Assembly: GCA_951813605.1 (NCBI GenBank)
Contig: OX638379.1
Span: forward strand, 4,724,062-4,788,061
Direction: 5' to 3'
Source of the DNA: an uncultured Bryobacterales bacterium
Lineage (GTDB): Bacteria > Acidobacteriota > Terriglobia > Bryobacterales > UBA6623
Length of the DNA stretch: 64,000 nucleotides
Shown: one piece after another, positions 18,653 through 30,405 of the stretch
Position numbering within the stretch: the stretch's first letter is position 1
Layout of the letters: each line of letters begins with the position of its first letter
Position numbers and translations under genes: made by a program
The notes under the pieces: generated by a model
What the model saw: only the letters and a program-made list of their open reading frames with translations
What the model was told of the DNA's origin: nothing
Databases searched by the model: none

Positions 18653-18666
18653 AGAATCTGGATTCT
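18653..18666. repeat. perfect inverted repeat upstream of the PHP/propeller gene
   Basis: The sequence agaatc-tg-gattct is a perfect 6-base palindrome with a 2-base spacer, ending 24 bases before ATG 18691. TAGAAT at 18652-18657 could serve as a -10 element, so the palindrome may overlap a promoter. No -35 box is convincing. Confidence 0.35.
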
Positions 18667-18690
18667 CCAGCTGTATAGGTAGGCGATCCC

Positions 18691-21504
18691 ATGCACAGAC
18701 TCTCGATTCGCGCTCACACTTTCTCCATGCTCTTGCTATGCGCTCTGGGGGTTTCGAGCATTCCGCTGCCGGCCCAAGACACGGTATCGGTCCGAGTGCG
18801 CTTCGGATTGCTCGACACCGCCGAGACTCGCTGGGACGGCTCGGTGTCCGTGTCGGACGGTGAGCTGACGCGAATCAGCGACTGGCATCCGCGGCCGGAG
18901 AACCATGTCGATGCCGGAGGCACGTGGAGGCTCTCGACACACAAGGGCGTGAACTACAACTGGCGGCCCTACGAAAACCTTCCCGACCGCCCAGTGAAGA
19001 CGTACTACTGGACTCCTGGCGTCGTGCTTGACCTCCGCGCCGGGCCAGGTGCCGAGGTGCGCATCAAGACCGTGCAAGGGGAATTTGCGTTTGCAGTTGG
19101 CGACGCGACGCTGGGCTCGCCGCTGGAATTCCTGGAAGGCGCGGCCGTGGTCGATCGGGTGCCGACCGTCGAGAAACTCACGACCGGTGCGTACGAGGAC
19201 GATTTCGCCGCGATCCTCGGCGGCCCTGAGGGCGACGTCCGCTCGGCATGGGTCGCCTATCGTGACGGCGCCAGCGAGATCCTCACCCGGCGCTACAAGG
19301 GAGGAGCTTGGGAAGCTCCCGAGACGGTGACCGAAGAACCGGGCGACATCCACTTGGTCAAGATGGGGCGTGCTGGCGACGGCTCGACCTGGTTCGTCTG
19401 GTCACATCAAGCCGACAGCAACTTCGACCTCTACGCCCGCTCCCTTAGTGGGGGCGCATGGAGCTCGACGATCAGGCTGACCGACGCGCCGCAGCCGGAT
19501 GTGTTGCCGAATCTGGCCGCTGCGACGGATGGCAGCCTCTGGCTCGTCTGGCAAGGGTTCCGGGACGGTCAGTCGGACATATTCGCGCGACGCTACGACA
19601 GCAAGGAGTGGGGTCCGGCGCAGAGGGTGTCGACATCGGACGCCAATGACTGGGAACCGGTTGTCGCCGCGGGTCGTGACGGGGAGATCCACATCGCTTG
19701 GGACAGCTACGATTCGGGCAACTACGACGTATTCCTGCGAACTTGGGACGGCGAGCGCTGGTCTGCAGGTGTCGAGCCGATCGCTGACACACCCCTCTAC
19801 GAGGCGCATGTCTCGCTGGCAGTCGACGGGCAGAACCGGCTTTGGGCGGCGTGGAACGAGAGCGGGCTGAACTGGGGAAAGGACACCGGCTTCCTGCTGC
19901 CCGTCGAGGGGACCCTGCTCTACGAGTATCGCTTGGTGCGAGTCGCGGTGCGAGACGGCATTGCCTGGCACGTGCCGGCGGCCGACATTAATGCCTCGTT
20001 GCCGTCACATATCGACAGCCGGCACAACGACTTTCCCCAGCTTGCGATGGACGGTGACGGGCGGGTGTGGCTGTTTGGCAGGCATCGCACGATCCGGCAG
20101 CGCGACATGCCGGACTCCACTCCGCTGCACCGGGCGGCCTGGCAAATCTGGGCTTCGACGTTGGACGGCGAAGAGTGGACCCGGGCGTACGAAATCCCAT
20201 CGAGCGCGGGCCGGCAGGACGTGCGCTGGGGCGTGGCTTCGGACACGGACGGCGGCCTGGTAGCGACTTGGGCGTCGGACGGCCGCGACTTCTTCGGCTT
20301 CCTCTACGAGCATCTGGATGTGTATGCAGCCACGCTGCCCAAGCTGGAACGCGCCACCAGGCCGCCGGCACTCCGGATCCGTCCAGAGAGAGTTGTCCGA
20401 TTCCACAACGTGGCGCCGTCCGAGGCGGAGGATCTCGAGCGCATTCGCGGCTACGAGATCGCATCCGAGGGAAAGACCTACAAGATCTACCGCGGGGACA
20501 CGCACCGCCATACCGAGTTCTCGATGGACGGAAACAACGACGGCTCGCTGTTCCAGACCTACCGCTATGCGCTGGACGCTGCCAGCTTGGACTACCTGCT
20601 GGTCAGCGAGCACAACTTTCAAGGCGGTCCCGACAACGACTACATCAACTGGCTGCTGCAGCAAGCCGTCGATGTCTTCTCGGTCGGCGGCCACTTCCAG
20701 CCCTTCTACGGGTACGAGCGGTCGATCCGCTACCCTGGCGGCCACCGCAACATTCTCCTGCCCAAGCGAGGCACGCCGACCCTGCCCATCCTTCCCGAGG
20801 AGTCCAGCCACGCCCAGGGGGCGGGCCGACTGTACGAGTACCTGCGCGGCAACGGCGGTATCGCAATCTCTCACACCTCAGCGACGGGCATGGGTACCGA
20901 CTGGCGTGACAACGACCCGGTAGTCGAGCCGCTAGTCGAGATATTTCAAGGGGACCGTGTCTCCGCAGAGTACGAGGGCGCTCCGCTTGCCGCGCATCGC
21001 GAAAGACCCACCACCCAGGCGGGCGGCTTTCAGGCAGCCGGGTATGTGTGGAACGCTTGGGCCAAGGGCTACAAGCTGGGCGTGCAGGTCGCATCGGACC
21101 ACCTCTCGACGCATTACTCCTACGCATGCACGATCGCCGAGGACTTCACTCGGGAGGGCCTGCTGGACGCGATGAAGCAACGGCACAATTACGGTGCAAC
21201 CGACAACATTGTCTTGGACTACCGTCTGGAGGCGAATGGTCGCCAGTACTTGCAAGGCGACATCCTGGAGGCGGACGGCGCCTTCCGCCTGTCTGTGAAG
21301 ATCCTTGGCACGGCCCCCATCCGACAGATCGACATCATCAAGAACCAAGAGTTTCTGTATACCCGGCAGAAGCTGCCGCAAGACGTCGCGTTCACCTACG
21401 AGGACGCCACCAAGGCCGCCGGCGAGGACTTCTACTACGTGAGGGTGCAGCAGAACGATGGCAACGTAGCTTGGTCGTCGCCGATCTGGGTCACGACGAA
21501 TTAG
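18691..21504 (+). CDS. exported beta-propeller plus PHP-like metallohydrolase (DUF3604-like)
   Basis: The 937-residue protein has a Sec signal (SMLLLCALGVSSIPLPAQD). Residues about 150-560 contain repeated blades with WVAYRDG, WFVWSHQ, WLVWQGF, IAWDSYD and WAAWNES, each spaced about 45-55 residues, as in sialidase/exo-propeller folds. From about 600 the sequence changes to YRGDTHRHTEFSMDG, SEHN, AISHTSA and ASDHLSTH, which match the ligand order of PHP-superfamily and DUF3604 metal-dependent hydrolases. An AGGTAGG site precedes the ATG. It probably acts in the periplasm or on the surface; the propeller may bind a carbohydrate or be structural. Substrate unknown. Confidence 0.75.
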   Translation: MHRLSIRAHTFSMLLLCALGVSSIPLPAQDTVSVRVRFGLLDTAETRWDGSVSVSDGELTRISDWHPRPENHVDAGGTWRLSTHKGVNYNWRPYENLPDRPVKTYYWTPGVVLDLRAGPGAEVRIKTVQGEFAFAVGDATLGSPLEFLEGAAVVDRVPTVEKLTTGAYEDDFAAILGGPEGDVRSAWVAYRDGASEILTRRYKGGAWEAPETVTEEPGDIHLVKMGRAGDGSTWFVWSHQADSNFDLYARSLSGGAWSSTIRLTDAPQPDVLPNLAAATDGSLWLVWQGFRDGQSDIFARRYDSKEWGPAQRVSTSDANDWEPVVAAGRDGEIHIAWDSYDSGNYDVFLRTWDGERWSAGVEPIADTPLYEAHVSLAVDGQNRLWAAWNESGLNWGKDTGFLLPVEGTLLYEYRLVRVAVRDGIAWHVPAADINASLPSHIDSRHNDFPQLAMDGDGRVWLFGRHRTIRQRDMPDSTPLHRAAWQIWASTLDGEEWTRAYEIPSSAGRQDVRWGVASDTDGGLVATWASDGRDFFGFLYEHLDVYAATLPKLERATRPPALRIRPERVVRFHNVAPSEAEDLERIRGYEIASEGKTYKIYRGDTHRHTEFSMDGNNDGSLFQTYRYALDAASLDYLLVSEHNFQGGPDNDYINWLLQQAVDVFSVGGHFQPFYGYERSIRYPGGHRNILLPKRGTPTLPILPEESSHAQGAGRLYEYLRGNGGIAISHTSATGMGTDWRDNDPVVEPLVEIFQGDRVSAEYEGAPLAAHRERPTTQAGGFQAAGYVWNAWAKGYKLGVQVASDHLSTHYSYACTIAEDFTREGLLDAMKQRHNYGATDNIVLDYRLEANGRQYLQGDILEADGAFRLSVKILGTAPIRQIDIIKNQEFLYTRQKLPQDVAFTYEDATKAAGEDFYYVRVQQNDGNVAWSSPIWVTTN

Positions 21505-21786
21505 GAGCCGGCGGCAGCGCGCCGCTCGTCTTGCAGCAGCTGCGGCGAGACCGCCGGGCGGTGATCGCAAGGGCCCGGGCTTGCGACGCGAGACGGGTGA
21601 CTGACGGGACGCAAGTCAGCCTGGGCGATTCGGCGAGGCGGTTGCCAATGGCGCGGCCCGTCGCGAGCGACTCGACGCGCGTGCGGCCCTGCAACGGCCC
21701 GCGTCACTCGCCTGAAGACCAGTTGCTGACCCGAAGAAGGAATTCTCCGAGCAAGCAACTGGAAATGATCCGAGAGGATTGTCAGC

Positions 21787-22935
21787 GTGCGGATCAAGCG
21801 ATACCGCAGCGGAAAACCGGTGCCTGCAAGATGGACCGACCGACTGTTCTCGAAATCAGCAGGCGTAGCCATGCAGGCGGCGGGCTCGTTGGCTGCGTTC
21901 TCGGCGGCGAGCCGAGCGTCGGCGCCTGCCGTGGATGCATCGACGCAAATTGATGGGCTGCCTCGCGCCAAGCAGCAGCTAGGCGATCCCCCGTTCGTCC
22001 CGGAGCACGGGCAGGTCGCCGGGCGCGGTCCGGCCATTTTCGAAACGGAGCTTGCGGCCCGCGAGAACAAGAATGCGATCGATCGAGTCGGAACCGAAAT
22101 CGCCGCCCTCCCCTTCAATGGCTCGATTCCGGGGCCACTGATCATCAGCCTCGAGGGCGACTGCGTCGAGCTCACATGGCGGAACCCGCACGGCAACCGC
22201 TTCATGCACAGCAGCGACTCTCGCGCCTCTACGGGCGCGCTCGGCGGTGGTGGCCTCACGAAACCAAACCTCGGCGAGCAGGTCGTGCTGCGCTGGAAGG
22301 CGATCAATCCGGGGACGCTCATCTGCGATTGCGCGCCTGGTGGATCGATGATCCACTGCCATGTCGTTTCCGGCATGGACGGGGCCGTCACGGTGCTTCC
22401 GAGGGGCGGCTGCAAGGGCCGCGACGGCTCCCCAATCCGGTCTGACAAGGCCCCCCATCGGCAAGCAGGGTTTCTGCGCTCCTCGCAATGCCGGCGGCGA
22501 CTTCATGACATAGGAAGGGCTGACGGAATGGCGGGTGTCCTTCAGGTCATGCGCCAGCTCATGCCTTCCCATGGGGTGCTTAGCGGCAAGGTCGGCGCCC
22601 TTACCGGTGACGACGCGATGAAGGCCGAAGTGGGCGAGACTGTCTAATTTCATCCATTCCCGAGCCAACCGGGAATCCAGGCCGCACATGAAACGCGGAC
22701 ACGGCGACTATGTCTGGGAGCAGGGCACGTTCTCCGACCCGCCCGCCTGCGGACTCGAGTCCTGGTTCGTCCGCGGCGGGTCGGCGGGCGCTGCAGCCTC
22801 CACATTCCGCAACCGGGCGCCTGCAATTACCTCTCGCACAATCTGATCGAGGCGGCAGAGCCGGAGGCCTTGGCGCAGGTTGCTATCGATGGGAAGCGGG
22901 TCGATGACTTGATGACGCCGCTCCAGGCTCCGTGA
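21787..22935 (+). pseudogene. nirK: decayed copper nitrite reductase (nirK) remnant
   Basis: Three successive frames reproduce NirK in order. Frame one (to the stop at 22645-22647) contains FNGSIPGPLI, ASTGALGGGGLT, GEQVVLRWKA, CAPGGSMI and HVVSGM, VGALTGDDAM and VGETV. A shifted frame from about 22644 contains HSRANRESRPH, GHGDYVW and WFVRGGSAGAA. A third contains NYLSHNLIEA and DDLMTPLQAP and stops at 22933-22935. Intact NirK reduces nitrite to NO in the periplasm. Here type 1 copper ligands persist (His, Cys, His, Met), but the type 2 ligands read Arg for the second His (HSSDSR) and Asp for the His before Cys (CDCAPGG). With two frameshifts and lost ligands it cannot be a working enzyme. 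A signal-like N-terminus remains near 21868. Confidence 0.85.
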
Positions 22936-23236
22936 CCGAACGCTGGCTGATTCTCCCCGCAGGCTGGTCGTCTTTGACAAAGTCCATCCCGCTGGAACCG
23001 GAGCCTGAGCGGCTTGCCGGGCGAGCAGCCGGGCAGGCGACGAGGCCTTGATCCGCGTTCAGACGGCCAGAGCGGAACGGCGCATCAGAGGTTGCCACGC
23101 GACTAGCCGCGCCGCAAGCCGATTGGTCACCGTTGCGCCGGGATTCGGGAAATGCGCGTCCCGGCGCCTCCCGACCAAGGTATGCGCGAGACTCTCGGAC
23201 GAGCTTTCCGGTTTCTGGCGCGCTCGTCAAGCCACT
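22936..23236. other. intergenic
   Basis: About 300 bases between the nirK relic and the end of the amidase gene. No gene, repeat or terminator is recognisable. Confidence 0.5.
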
Positions 23237-24868
23237 TCACGTCGAGAGACGGGCGCCCCCTGGCAGCATTTCGGGAGGCTTCCTGTGGGGAGCCGCCTGT
23301 TCGAACGCGTACGCTAGCGCGAGCAGGCGTGGCTCGGACCAAGCGGTCCCGAAGAACGAAACCCCGACAGGCAGGCCGAACACGAAGCCTCCGGGGACAG
23401 TGACATGCGGATAGCCTGCGCGGGCGGCGGGCGAGGAGCACCCCGGAAATGACGACCGGTCGCCGTGCATCAAGTCCGTGACCCACGCTGGACCCGTGGT
23501 CGGGGCAAAGAGCGCTTCCAATTCTCTTTCGGCGACTGTCGCGTCGATCGCGCGCCGGCAAGTGTCGCGGCTGGTCGCCAGCGCCGACTGGTAAGCCGTC
23601 TCGGCCAGCGTTCCCTTCTCCGCGGCGGCTTCGAGGATGTCTTGGCCGAAATACGGCATCTCGGCATCGCGATTCTGCTCATTGAAGCGGATTACATCCT
23701 CCAGAGAGCGCACTTGCGCGCCGGGGGCCAGCTCGGCGAGGTACCTGTTGAGGCCGTCCTTGAACTCGTACAGCATGACCTCGAAGCCCGGACGGCGGGT
23801 CTCCTCGATCCCGGGCAGTGACTCGACGTCGACGAGTTCCGCGCCCGCGTCCCGCATCGCCGCCGCAGCATTGTCCAAGAGGTCGTCGATCGCGTCATGC
23901 CGTCCCCAGTACTCGCGCAAGAGGCCGATCCTAGCGCCGCGCAATGCCCCGGCGTCAAGAAAGCGAGTGTAGTCCTGATGAAAGTTTGCTTGGGTAGTTG
24001 CGCCGTCTAGCCGATCAAGACCAGCCATGGCTCCCAGCAATTCAGCAGCGTCCGCGACGCTGCGAGCCATGGGCCCGGCCGTGTCCTGAGTGTCCGCGAT
24101 TGGCACGATCCCGGCCCTGCTGACCAAGCCCACGGTCGGCTTCACGCCCACAATGCCGTTCACAGAAGAGGGACAAACGATGGAGCCGTTGGTCTCGGTC
24201 CCAACGGCAAGTGGCGCGATGCCCGCCGACACGGCAACGCCGGAGCCGGAGCTGGAGCCGCACGGGTTCCGGTCAAGAAAGTACGGATTCAGCGTCAGGC
24301 CCCCGCGGCCGCTCCATCCGCTCGTGGAGCGGCGAGACCGAAAGTTGGCCCACTCGCTGAGGTTCGTCTTGGCGATCAGCAGCGCTCCCGCCGCGCGGAG
24401 CCGCGAGGCAACCCCGGAGTCCCGAGGGACGTTGGAGTCGAGGAGCGCCAAGGAACCGGCTGTGGTTTGCATTCCATCGGCTGTGCCAATGTTGTCCTTG
24501 AGCATCGTGGGTATGCCGTGCAGAGGCCCCCGAATCCTGCCTGCCCGTCGCTCTTCGTCAAGGCGATCGGCTTCGCGCATCGCATCCGGATTGATCTCGA
24601 TGACGGATTGGAGCGAGGGGCCGGCAGCGTCGATCTCGCCGACCCGCGCCAAGTACCTCTCGCAGAGCGACCGCGCTGTCCACCGGCCCGACTCCAATCC
24701 GGCCCGCAGCTCGGCCACGGAGGTTTCCGCCAGTTCGAAGGCGGATGGCTCCCCTGCAGGGGGGCGCGAAGACCGTGTCGCACAACCGTAGATTCCGGCG
24801 AGCGACGCTCCGCCCGCGGCAACAAGCAGATCCCTTCGGCGCCATGCACCCGAAACGGCGTTCCTCAT
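23237..24868 (-). CDS. amidase-signature enzyme, Tat-exported
   Basis: The 543-residue form starts at ATG 24868 (MRNAVSGAWRRRDLLVAAGG), which gives a twin-arginine signal with a possible lipobox ending at the Cys of GIYGC. Longer frames up to 24967 would overlap the upstream gene. The amidase-signature core is clear: GIPTMLKDN with the catalytic Lys near 124, the serine-rich NPCGSSSGSG loop supplying the cis-Ser near 206, and the nucleophile Ser in TETNGSI near 229. Such enzymes hydrolyse amides in the manner of GatA; exported forms are often called AmiD- or peptide-amidase-like. It follows the DUF5060 gene by 37 bases on the same strand and may be co-transcribed. Confidence 0.88.
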   Translation of the reverse strand: MRNAVSGAWRRRDLLVAAGGASLAGIYGCATRSSRPPAGEPSAFELAETSVAELRAGLESGRWTARSLCERYLARVGEIDAAGPSLQSVIEINPDAMREADRLDEERRAGRIRGPLHGIPTMLKDNIGTADGMQTTAGSLALLDSNVPRDSGVASRLRAAGALLIAKTNLSEWANFRSRRSTSGWSGRGGLTLNPYFLDRNPCGSSSGSGVAVSAGIAPLAVGTETNGSIVCPSSVNGIVGVKPTVGLVSRAGIVPIADTQDTAGPMARSVADAAELLGAMAGLDRLDGATTQANFHQDYTRFLDAGALRGARIGLLREYWGRHDAIDDLLDNAAAAMRDAGAELVDVESLPGIEETRRPGFEVMLYEFKDGLNRYLAELAPGAQVRSLEDVIRFNEQNRDAEMPYFGQDILEAAAEKGTLAETAYQSALATSRDTCRRAIDATVAERELEALFAPTTGPAWVTDLMHGDRSSFPGCSSPAARAGYPHVTVPGGFVFGLPVGVSFFGTAWSEPRLLALAYAFEQAAPHRKPPEMLPGGARLST

Positions 24869-24905
24869 CGGCCCCATCGTACAGGCTATCGGCTTCTCCG
24901 CGAGC

Positions 24906-26726
24906 CTAGTCGGGGGAACGCAACGCGTAAGTGCGGAAGGCCTCGAACAGCCGGCCCGCGCCGTCAAGGCCGACCAATCGAACCGAAAGGGTTGCGGGAT
25001 AGGATCCCGTCAGACCGCTCGGGACGGCGAAACTGCCAGATTGCACGGTTCCCAGGACCCGAGCCCCGCGGCCCGCGCCGGCCACCTCGCCAGTCCAGAG
25101 CCAAAGCGTCCGTTTGGCAGCGATCGTGTTCTTGCGCAGCGTTGCGTTGAATTCGTGCTCGCGCCCCGCTTGGATCTCGTTCTCGGAAGGCAGCTGAATC
25201 TCGAATGGCAGCTCGGCCGGAGAGTGCTCCACTTCGCGGATCCGAGGCTTCTTGGATTCAAGGTAAAACGATTTGTTGTAGCCTTGCTTCTTGCCCTCTC
25301 GGCGCAGGTACAGCACCCAGTCGTGGTCGTCGTCCGGCGTGCGAGAGCGGTAACGGTCGCCCTTGAACTTCTTCTTCTGATCAAGCCACGTGCCGTCCGA
25401 AGGGTTGTACCAGCTCACCGAGTACTCGTGCTTGGGCATCACTAGTTCAATGAGCCCTGGCTGCTCGGCATAAACGATGTATTCGACGCCGATCGCCCTC
25501 TCTGCCCATCGGTCCAGTCTTTGCAGGGCTAGCGCGGCACCTCCGACTACCCTGTAGTGGGGCTGGAGGTCGAAGTGGCGGGACTGGGAGAAGAAGCGCT
25601 CAAGAAGCTCCAACTGCCCGGCACCGTCGGACTCGGCATCGGTCTCGCTGCCCGAGAACGTCACGTAATGGCCCCGAATCGCCGCGTTCCATGCCTGCCG
25701 GCGGGCGGCGTCGGCGTTCGCGCCGGCACCGACGCCAGTGTTCACAAATGGCGCCCGCTGCATCTCGTATTCGATCGAAGCTAGCGCTGGATCCACACGG
25801 TTCTGGACGATATAGTCCTGCCACCCGTCCCGTGCCAACGGTGCGGACGAGACAGTCGCCCCGGTGGACTTGGGATGCGAATAGGGGTCGTGCTTGTCGA
25901 GCGAGGAAGCGAGCTGCTCCAGGAGCTTGCTTGCCGACTCGTGGCTCTCCCACTCCAGCAGACCCTGCCATGTGACGCTGTAGGCCGAGTAGCGGGCGCA
26001 CACGTATCGCACGTACCGGTCGCGCTGGCGAAGTCGCGGAAACAGGCGCTCGAGTTCCTCGCCGGAACTAGCGAGTACTAGGTCAGTGACGAATCCCAGG
26101 CCGTGCAGGTAGGCTACGCGCCGGTCAAATTCCCGGAAATACTCGATCCACGGCTCTTCGGGCCCCTTGAAGACTTGAGACGCATTGTCCGGCAGGCCGA
26201 GCATCAAGGAGCGGACGTGCGTGAACTTTCCCTCCGCCCTCGCTTCCGCGACAGCTTTGAACGTCTCCCATGGCACAGTGCCGAGCCCCAGCATGGTGGC
26301 ACCGAGCCAGTAATGAGGCGCATTGGTCAGCGGGTACTTGAAGTACCGGAGGTTGAAGACCTCGATAAACCCCGGCGTGCGGGCCGCCACGGCTTCGAAG
26401 CTGCCTGTCAGCTTGTCAAGCGCCTCGATGTTCGATATGAGGCGAAAATCCCAGCGGCCCTGGAAGTCCGGAGAAAACCGCAAGACGAATCGGTTCCCGC
26501 CGTCCCAGAACGCGGGCATCACCTTGGTGCGTCCGCCTTTCGGGGAGCGGAACTCGGCGCGCAGAGTGACGCTGGCGTACGGGTTGGGGTGCTTGGCCGC
26601 GTCAATGGCGGAAATCTCGACGCTGATTTCGCAGGGATCGTAGACCGGGACCGATTCGCACGCCTCGAAGTCCCTCGCAGGCGATGCAACGGCCAGGGCC
26701 AGCGCGATCCAGAGTGTCCACCGCAT
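24906..26726 (-). CDS. DUF5060 glycosidase-like exported protein
   Basis: The 606-residue protein has a short signal peptide (LWIALALAVASPARD). Residues about 25-125 fit DUF5060, an immunoglobulin-like domain with SPDFQGRWDF as its hallmark. The middle (about 130-440) fits a TIM barrel of the DUF4038/apiosidase-like kind, with FTHVRSLMLGLP, WQGLLEWE and GHYVTFSG. The remaining part is beta-rich, with PGLIELVMPKHEYSVSWYNP resembling the collagen-binding-type C-terminal domain of these proteins. It may cleave plant or algal polysaccharide side chains outside the cytoplasm, but the catalytic acids cannot be fixed from sequence alone. It heads a two-gene unit with the amidase. Confidence 0.75.
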   Translation of the reverse strand: MRWTLWIALALAVASPARDFEACESVPVYDPCEISVEISAIDAAKHPNPYASVTLRAEFRSPKGGRTKVMPAFWDGGNRFVLRFSPDFQGRWDFRLISNIEALDKLTGSFEAVAARTPGFIEVFNLRYFKYPLTNAPHYWLGATMLGLGTVPWETFKAVAEARAEGKFTHVRSLMLGLPDNASQVFKGPEEPWIEYFREFDRRVAYLHGLGFVTDLVLASSGEELERLFPRLRQRDRYVRYVCARYSAYSVTWQGLLEWESHESASKLLEQLASSLDKHDPYSHPKSTGATVSSAPLARDGWQDYIVQNRVDPALASIEYEMQRAPFVNTGVGAGANADAARRQAWNAAIRGHYVTFSGSETDAESDGAGQLELLERFFSQSRHFDLQPHYRVVGGAALALQRLDRWAERAIGVEYIVYAEQPGLIELVMPKHEYSVSWYNPSDGTWLDQKKKFKGDRYRSRTPDDDHDWVLYLRREGKKQGYNKSFYLESKKPRIREVEHSPAELPFEIQLPSENEIQAGREHEFNATLRKNTIAAKRTLWLWTGEVAGAGRGARVLGTVQSGSFAVPSGLTGSYPATLSVRLVGLDGAGRLFEAFRTYALRSPD

Positions 26727-26979
26727 ACATCAGAGAATAGAACGGTCACTCCGTCGGTACAACTATGCATCGGGCAAATCAGAGGCCGCCGCCCGCTATG
26801 CCGGACTTCCGCTGGACCGGACTTCGGACCCCGAGTACGTCCTGTGCGCCTCCTGCCCGCCCGCCAGCGAAGGGGCACGAATCGAGCGACTCCGAGAGAA
26901 CCGGCGCCGCGTTTTGGAGTCGACCGGCATGTTCATCGGCTTCCCCGGCTCTTGCAGCTGGAAATGTCGTCTAAATTGA
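26725..26979 (+). other. open reading stretch without a normal start codon, upstream of tilS
   Basis: One frame stays open from inside the antisense of the DUF5060 start to a stop at 26977-26979, five bases before tilS. Its translation is protein-like: ARYAGLPLDRTSDPEY, CASCPP, RIERLRENRRRVLEST and a Cys-containing end. There is no in-frame ATG, GTG or TTG before the conserved-looking part, so it is either the 3' remnant of a lost gene or uses a rare start. I do not recognise it. Confidence 0.35.
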
Positions 26980-26983
26980 GGTT

Positions 26984-28402
26984 GTGCTGGCGAAGATCGC
27001 AAAGAGGGTCGCGCGCGATCGAATGCTTGCCGATTCCGGGAGCGTCGGCGTGGCCGTGTCGGGCGGCGCGGACTCGATGGCCCTGCTGCACGCGCTTGCA
27101 GAACTGCATCCGGAGCGGTCCTTTTGCATCGTGCACTTGAACCACTGCCTGCGCGGTTCGGAGTCGGACGGGGATGAAGAGTTCGTGCGGGCATTGGCCG
27201 AGCGCCTGGGATACGCATGCTTCGTAAGGCGCGAGAACGCCGCTGACCTCCGTTCCATGGGTTGCCGGAATCTCGAGCAGGCTGGCAGGCACTGTCGCTA
27301 CCGGTTCTTCCGGGAACTGCTCTCGGACGGATCTTGCAGCGTGGTAGCCACAGCCCACACACGCTCGGACCAAGCCGAGACGGTGCTGTTCCGGCTGCTC
27401 CGGGGCGCGGCCGGGGCCGGTCTGAGCGGCATTTGGCCAGGGGTCGGCGAAGGGATCGTGCGGCCGATGCTGGACATCTCTCGAAGCGAGGCCCTGGACT
27501 ACCTGCGCGACCGCGGGATCACCTGGCGCGAGGACTCCAGCAACGCCGATCCGGCGTTCGCTCGGAACCGATTGCGCCACCGGCTGCTGCCCGCTCTCCG
27601 GCGGGATTGGAATCCAAGAATCGAAGCAACCTTGGCCAGCACGGCTGATTGGGCGCTCGAGGAGGAGCGCTACTGGCGCTTGCGCACGGCAGAGCTGCGA
27701 CGGGGCTGCGTGCGAGAATCCTCTGGGGAACTTCTGCTGGATGTCAAATTGGCGAGGGCGTTGCATCCGGCCGAGCTCCGCCGCCTGCTCGAATCGATAT
27801 TGAAACACCCGTTGCTCGAGGGCCGGCCGGCAAGCTTCGGGCATATCGAGGCCATTCGCTCGCTTGTCGGATCGCATGTCGGCTCAGGAGCGGTCGATCT
27901 GCCCGGGGGCAGGGCGCAGCGATCGTTCGGGACAATCCGGTTCCTAGTCGGCGCGGGCGGAGCGGCCTGCGAGTTCGACGTGCCGCTGCCGGTCCCGGGC
28001 GTTACGCAGGTGCCCGGCGGGCGAAACGCCGCCCTGCGCACGCGCCTTGTTGCCGCCTGCGAAACGACTAGGCTGTACAATGAGTCGGATACTGCATTGC
28101 TTGACTGGGATCGCGTTCCCGGGCCGTTACGGCTCCGGAACTGGCGCCCGGGTGACCGATACCGGCCAACCGGGCTGGGTTCGTCGAAGAAGATCAAGGA
28201 TCTCTTTCAACGAACCCGCGTCAGCGCGTGGGAGCGGGCCGCATGGCCTGTGGTAGCGGCGACTGGCGGCGGTGACGGATCGGCGCGAATTGTCTGGGTG
28301 CGGAAATTCGGTCCCGCCCACGAATTCGCGGTTCGGCCGGGGAGTCATCGTGTCCTGGCGATGGACGAGGTGCGCGACGCACGCGAATCTTCGGTATCTT
28401 AA
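26984..28402 (+). CDS. tilS: tRNA(Ile)-lysidine synthase
   Basis: TilS adds lysine to the wobble C of tRNA-Ile(CAU), changing it to read AUA. The 472-residue protein has the N-type ATP-pyrophosphatase P-loop SGGADS at 26-31, the LNHCLRG strand, the ATAHTRSDQAETVLFRLLRG helix region and the NRLRHRLLPAL motif. The C-terminal substrate-binding domain contains NWRPGDRYRPTG and KKIKDLFQ. It starts at GTG 26984 with TTGAGG just upstream. It is 59 bases before ftsH, a neighbourhood seen in many bacteria, although the hpt gene often found between them is absent. Confidence 0.95.
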   Translation: MLAKIAKRVARDRMLADSGSVGVAVSGGADSMALLHALAELHPERSFCIVHLNHCLRGSESDGDEEFVRALAERLGYACFVRRENAADLRSMGCRNLEQAGRHCRYRFFRELLSDGSCSVVATAHTRSDQAETVLFRLLRGAAGAGLSGIWPGVGEGIVRPMLDISRSEALDYLRDRGITWREDSSNADPAFARNRLRHRLLPALRRDWNPRIEATLASTADWALEEERYWRLRTAELRRGCVRESSGELLLDVKLARALHPAELRRLLESILKHPLLEGRPASFGHIEAIRSLVGSHVGSGAVDLPGGRAQRSFGTIRFLVGAGGAACEFDVPLPVPGVTQVPGGRNAALRTRLVAACETTRLYNESDTALLDWDRVPGPLRLRNWRPGDRYRPTGLGSSKKIKDLFQRTRVSAWERAAWPVVAATGGGDGSARIVWVRKFGPAHEFAVRPGSHRVLAMDEVRDARESSVS

Positions 28403-28461
28403 TAGCGTCCTGCTGCGTCTAATCTCAGTAGCGGAGCGAGCGCAGTAAAGGATCCGTAGCA

Positions 28462-30375
<1,914 letters not shown>

Positions 30376-30405
30376 AAGATCCCGGCTGACCGCAGGAGCT
30401 GGCAC

